NCBI GenBank assembly: GCA_947630155.1
Contig: CANRGM010000056.1
Coordinates: 1 to 6,682, forward strand
Direction: 5' to 3'
Origin: an uncultured Clostridia bacterium
GTDB lineage: Bacteria > Bacillota > Clostridia > TANB77 > CAG-508
DNA length: 6,682 bases
The position numbers and the translations under genes are program-made. Below, one piece after another: positions 6,098-6,682 of the stretch; position 1 is the first letter of the stretch, and each line of letters starts with the position of its first letter. The notes under the pieces are model-generated. The model did no database searches, had not been told where the DNA came from, and worked only from the letters and a program-made list of their open reading frames with translations.

Positions 6098-6652
6098 TTA
6101 AATATCATAGAAATATGTAGATTCCAAGTCTGCCTCATGTAATAATAATGCAAGGGGATATCTTTTATATGCTGCACTTATAGTGCTATATTGTTCCTTA
6201 GGTTCTGTAAATCCCATATGCCAACGAATACTATATTTTTCTTCTGGAGTTAATTTTATATATTCTGTAAGCATCATAACTGATTTTTCGCCATGTCCAT
6301 ATGGTATAGTATCATCTATAGTATAATATGGAACCTTTTCCCACTCTCCTCTTTCATTTTTTGCATTTCTATAATCTACTTTATAAAAATTGACTTTACA
6401 AATATCATGCAAAAGACCTATTATTATTAGAGTATCATCTTGCCACTCCATATCCATAACATTGTTTTTAGCTTTATGTTTTAATATTTCGTATACTTTC
6501 ATACTATGCTCTAATAGCCCACCTTCATAGTTTCCATGATATCTTGTACTAGCAGGAGCAATAAAAAAGTCTGTTTTTTCTATAAAATTAATCAAATCTT
6601 CCATTCCTTCTCTATTTGTGCTTCTTAATAATTCTATAAATTCTTCTTTCAT
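6098..6652 (-). CDS. HD-domain phosphohydrolase, 184 aa
   Basis: The protein is almost entirely one HD domain, a metal-dependent fold that usually hydrolyses phosphoesters or nucleotides. Candidate metal ligands occur in family order: H49 in GGLLEHS, H82-D83 in LLHDICK, H120, H145 in IRWHMGF, and D175 in HEAD. The segment PASTRYHGNYEGGLLEHS (33-50) recalls the HD domain of the YhaM-type 3'-5' exoribonucleases, but the N-terminal OB-fold RNA-binding domain of YhaM is absent, so the substrate is left open. There is no signal peptide or membrane segment, so it is cytoplasmic. The start ATG 6652 has a modest GAAGGG site (6669-6664) eleven bases upstream and overlaps the stop of a preceding frame by one base, suggesting translational coupling. 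No convincing hairpin terminator follows the gene, so transcription may run on into the lipoprotein gene. Confidence 0.88.
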   Translation of the reverse strand: MKEEFIELLRSTNREGMEDLINFIEKTDFFIAPASTRYHGNYEGGLLEHSMKVYEILKHKAKNNVMDMEWQDDTLIIIGLLHDICKVNFYKVDYRNAKNERGEWEKVPYYTIDDTIPYGHGEKSVMMLTEYIKLTPEEKYSIRWHMGFTEPKEQYSTISAAYKRYPLALLLHEADLESTYFYDI

Positions 6653-6682
6653 TAATCTGTTTTCCCTTCTTCATTTTTAAAT
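6652..6682 (-). CDS. Possible C-terminal end of an upstream gene (partial)
   Basis: A frame open from the window edge ends at TAA 6654-6652 after nine codons (FKNEEGKTD). Its last base is the first base of the HD gene's ATG (TAATG). Stop/start overlaps like this are common in operons, and the weak ribosome binding site of the HD gene lies inside this stretch. With only nine codons the call is tentative and no function can be given. Confidence 0.35.
   Translation of the reverse strand, partial: FKNEEGKTD

Noticed and set aside
1..6682. tRNA, rRNA, riboswitch, insertion sequence or prophage module
   Set aside because: Both strands were scanned for cloverleaf-like arms, long leaders, terminal repeats and transposase or integrase motifs. 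None was found; leaders are 20-65 bases long.

Overview
The window looks like a piece of chromosome from a low-GC Gram-positive bacterium, most likely an anaerobic Clostridia-type Firmicute. The evidence is AT-rich DNA with A/T-ending codons, strong AGGAGG-type ribosome binding sites, sigma-A-like promoters, a lipoprotein signal peptide and a MecA-like penicillin-binding protein. The genus cannot be named from what is visible. Every supported gene lies on the minus strand, so transcription runs from high to low coordinates. No RNA gene, CRISPR array, insertion sequence or origin was seen, and no gene-free gap exceeds about 215 bases.

In transcription order: the last codons of an unknown gene (6652-6682) overlap by one base the start of a single-domain HD phosphohydrolase (6098-6652). 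Next is a small lipoprotein (5584-5988) with its own promoter, a dyad over its -35 box, and a strong hairpin terminator (5541-5571). Then comes a class B penicillin-binding protein of the PBP2a/PBP3 type (3276-5372), also with its own promoter. It is followed after 46 bases, with no terminator seen, by a COG0523/CobW-family GTPase with a histidine-rich metal-binding loop (2006-3229).

The last 33 bases of the GTPase region carry a near-consensus promoter for a 351-residue HIT-superfamily protein (866-1921). This gene ends at a strong hairpin terminator (824-861). Its base composition is visibly richer in G+C than its neighbours, so gene, promoter and terminator look like a self-contained acquired cassette. 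The window ends in a calcineurin-like metallophosphoesterase gene (776 to below 1) that is broken by a one-base insertion near position 674.

The genes do not form one obvious pathway. Two themes can be proposed. One is envelope function: a PBP and a lipoprotein, each with its own promoter. The other is metal- or nucleotide-dependent hydrolysis: a zinc-type GTPase chaperone, a HIT protein with predicted zinc ligands, a metallophosphoesterase and an HD protein. The most unusual item is the HIT cassette, whose N-terminal region of about 100 residues I do not recognise. I did not find convincing evidence of a wholly new multi-gene system.
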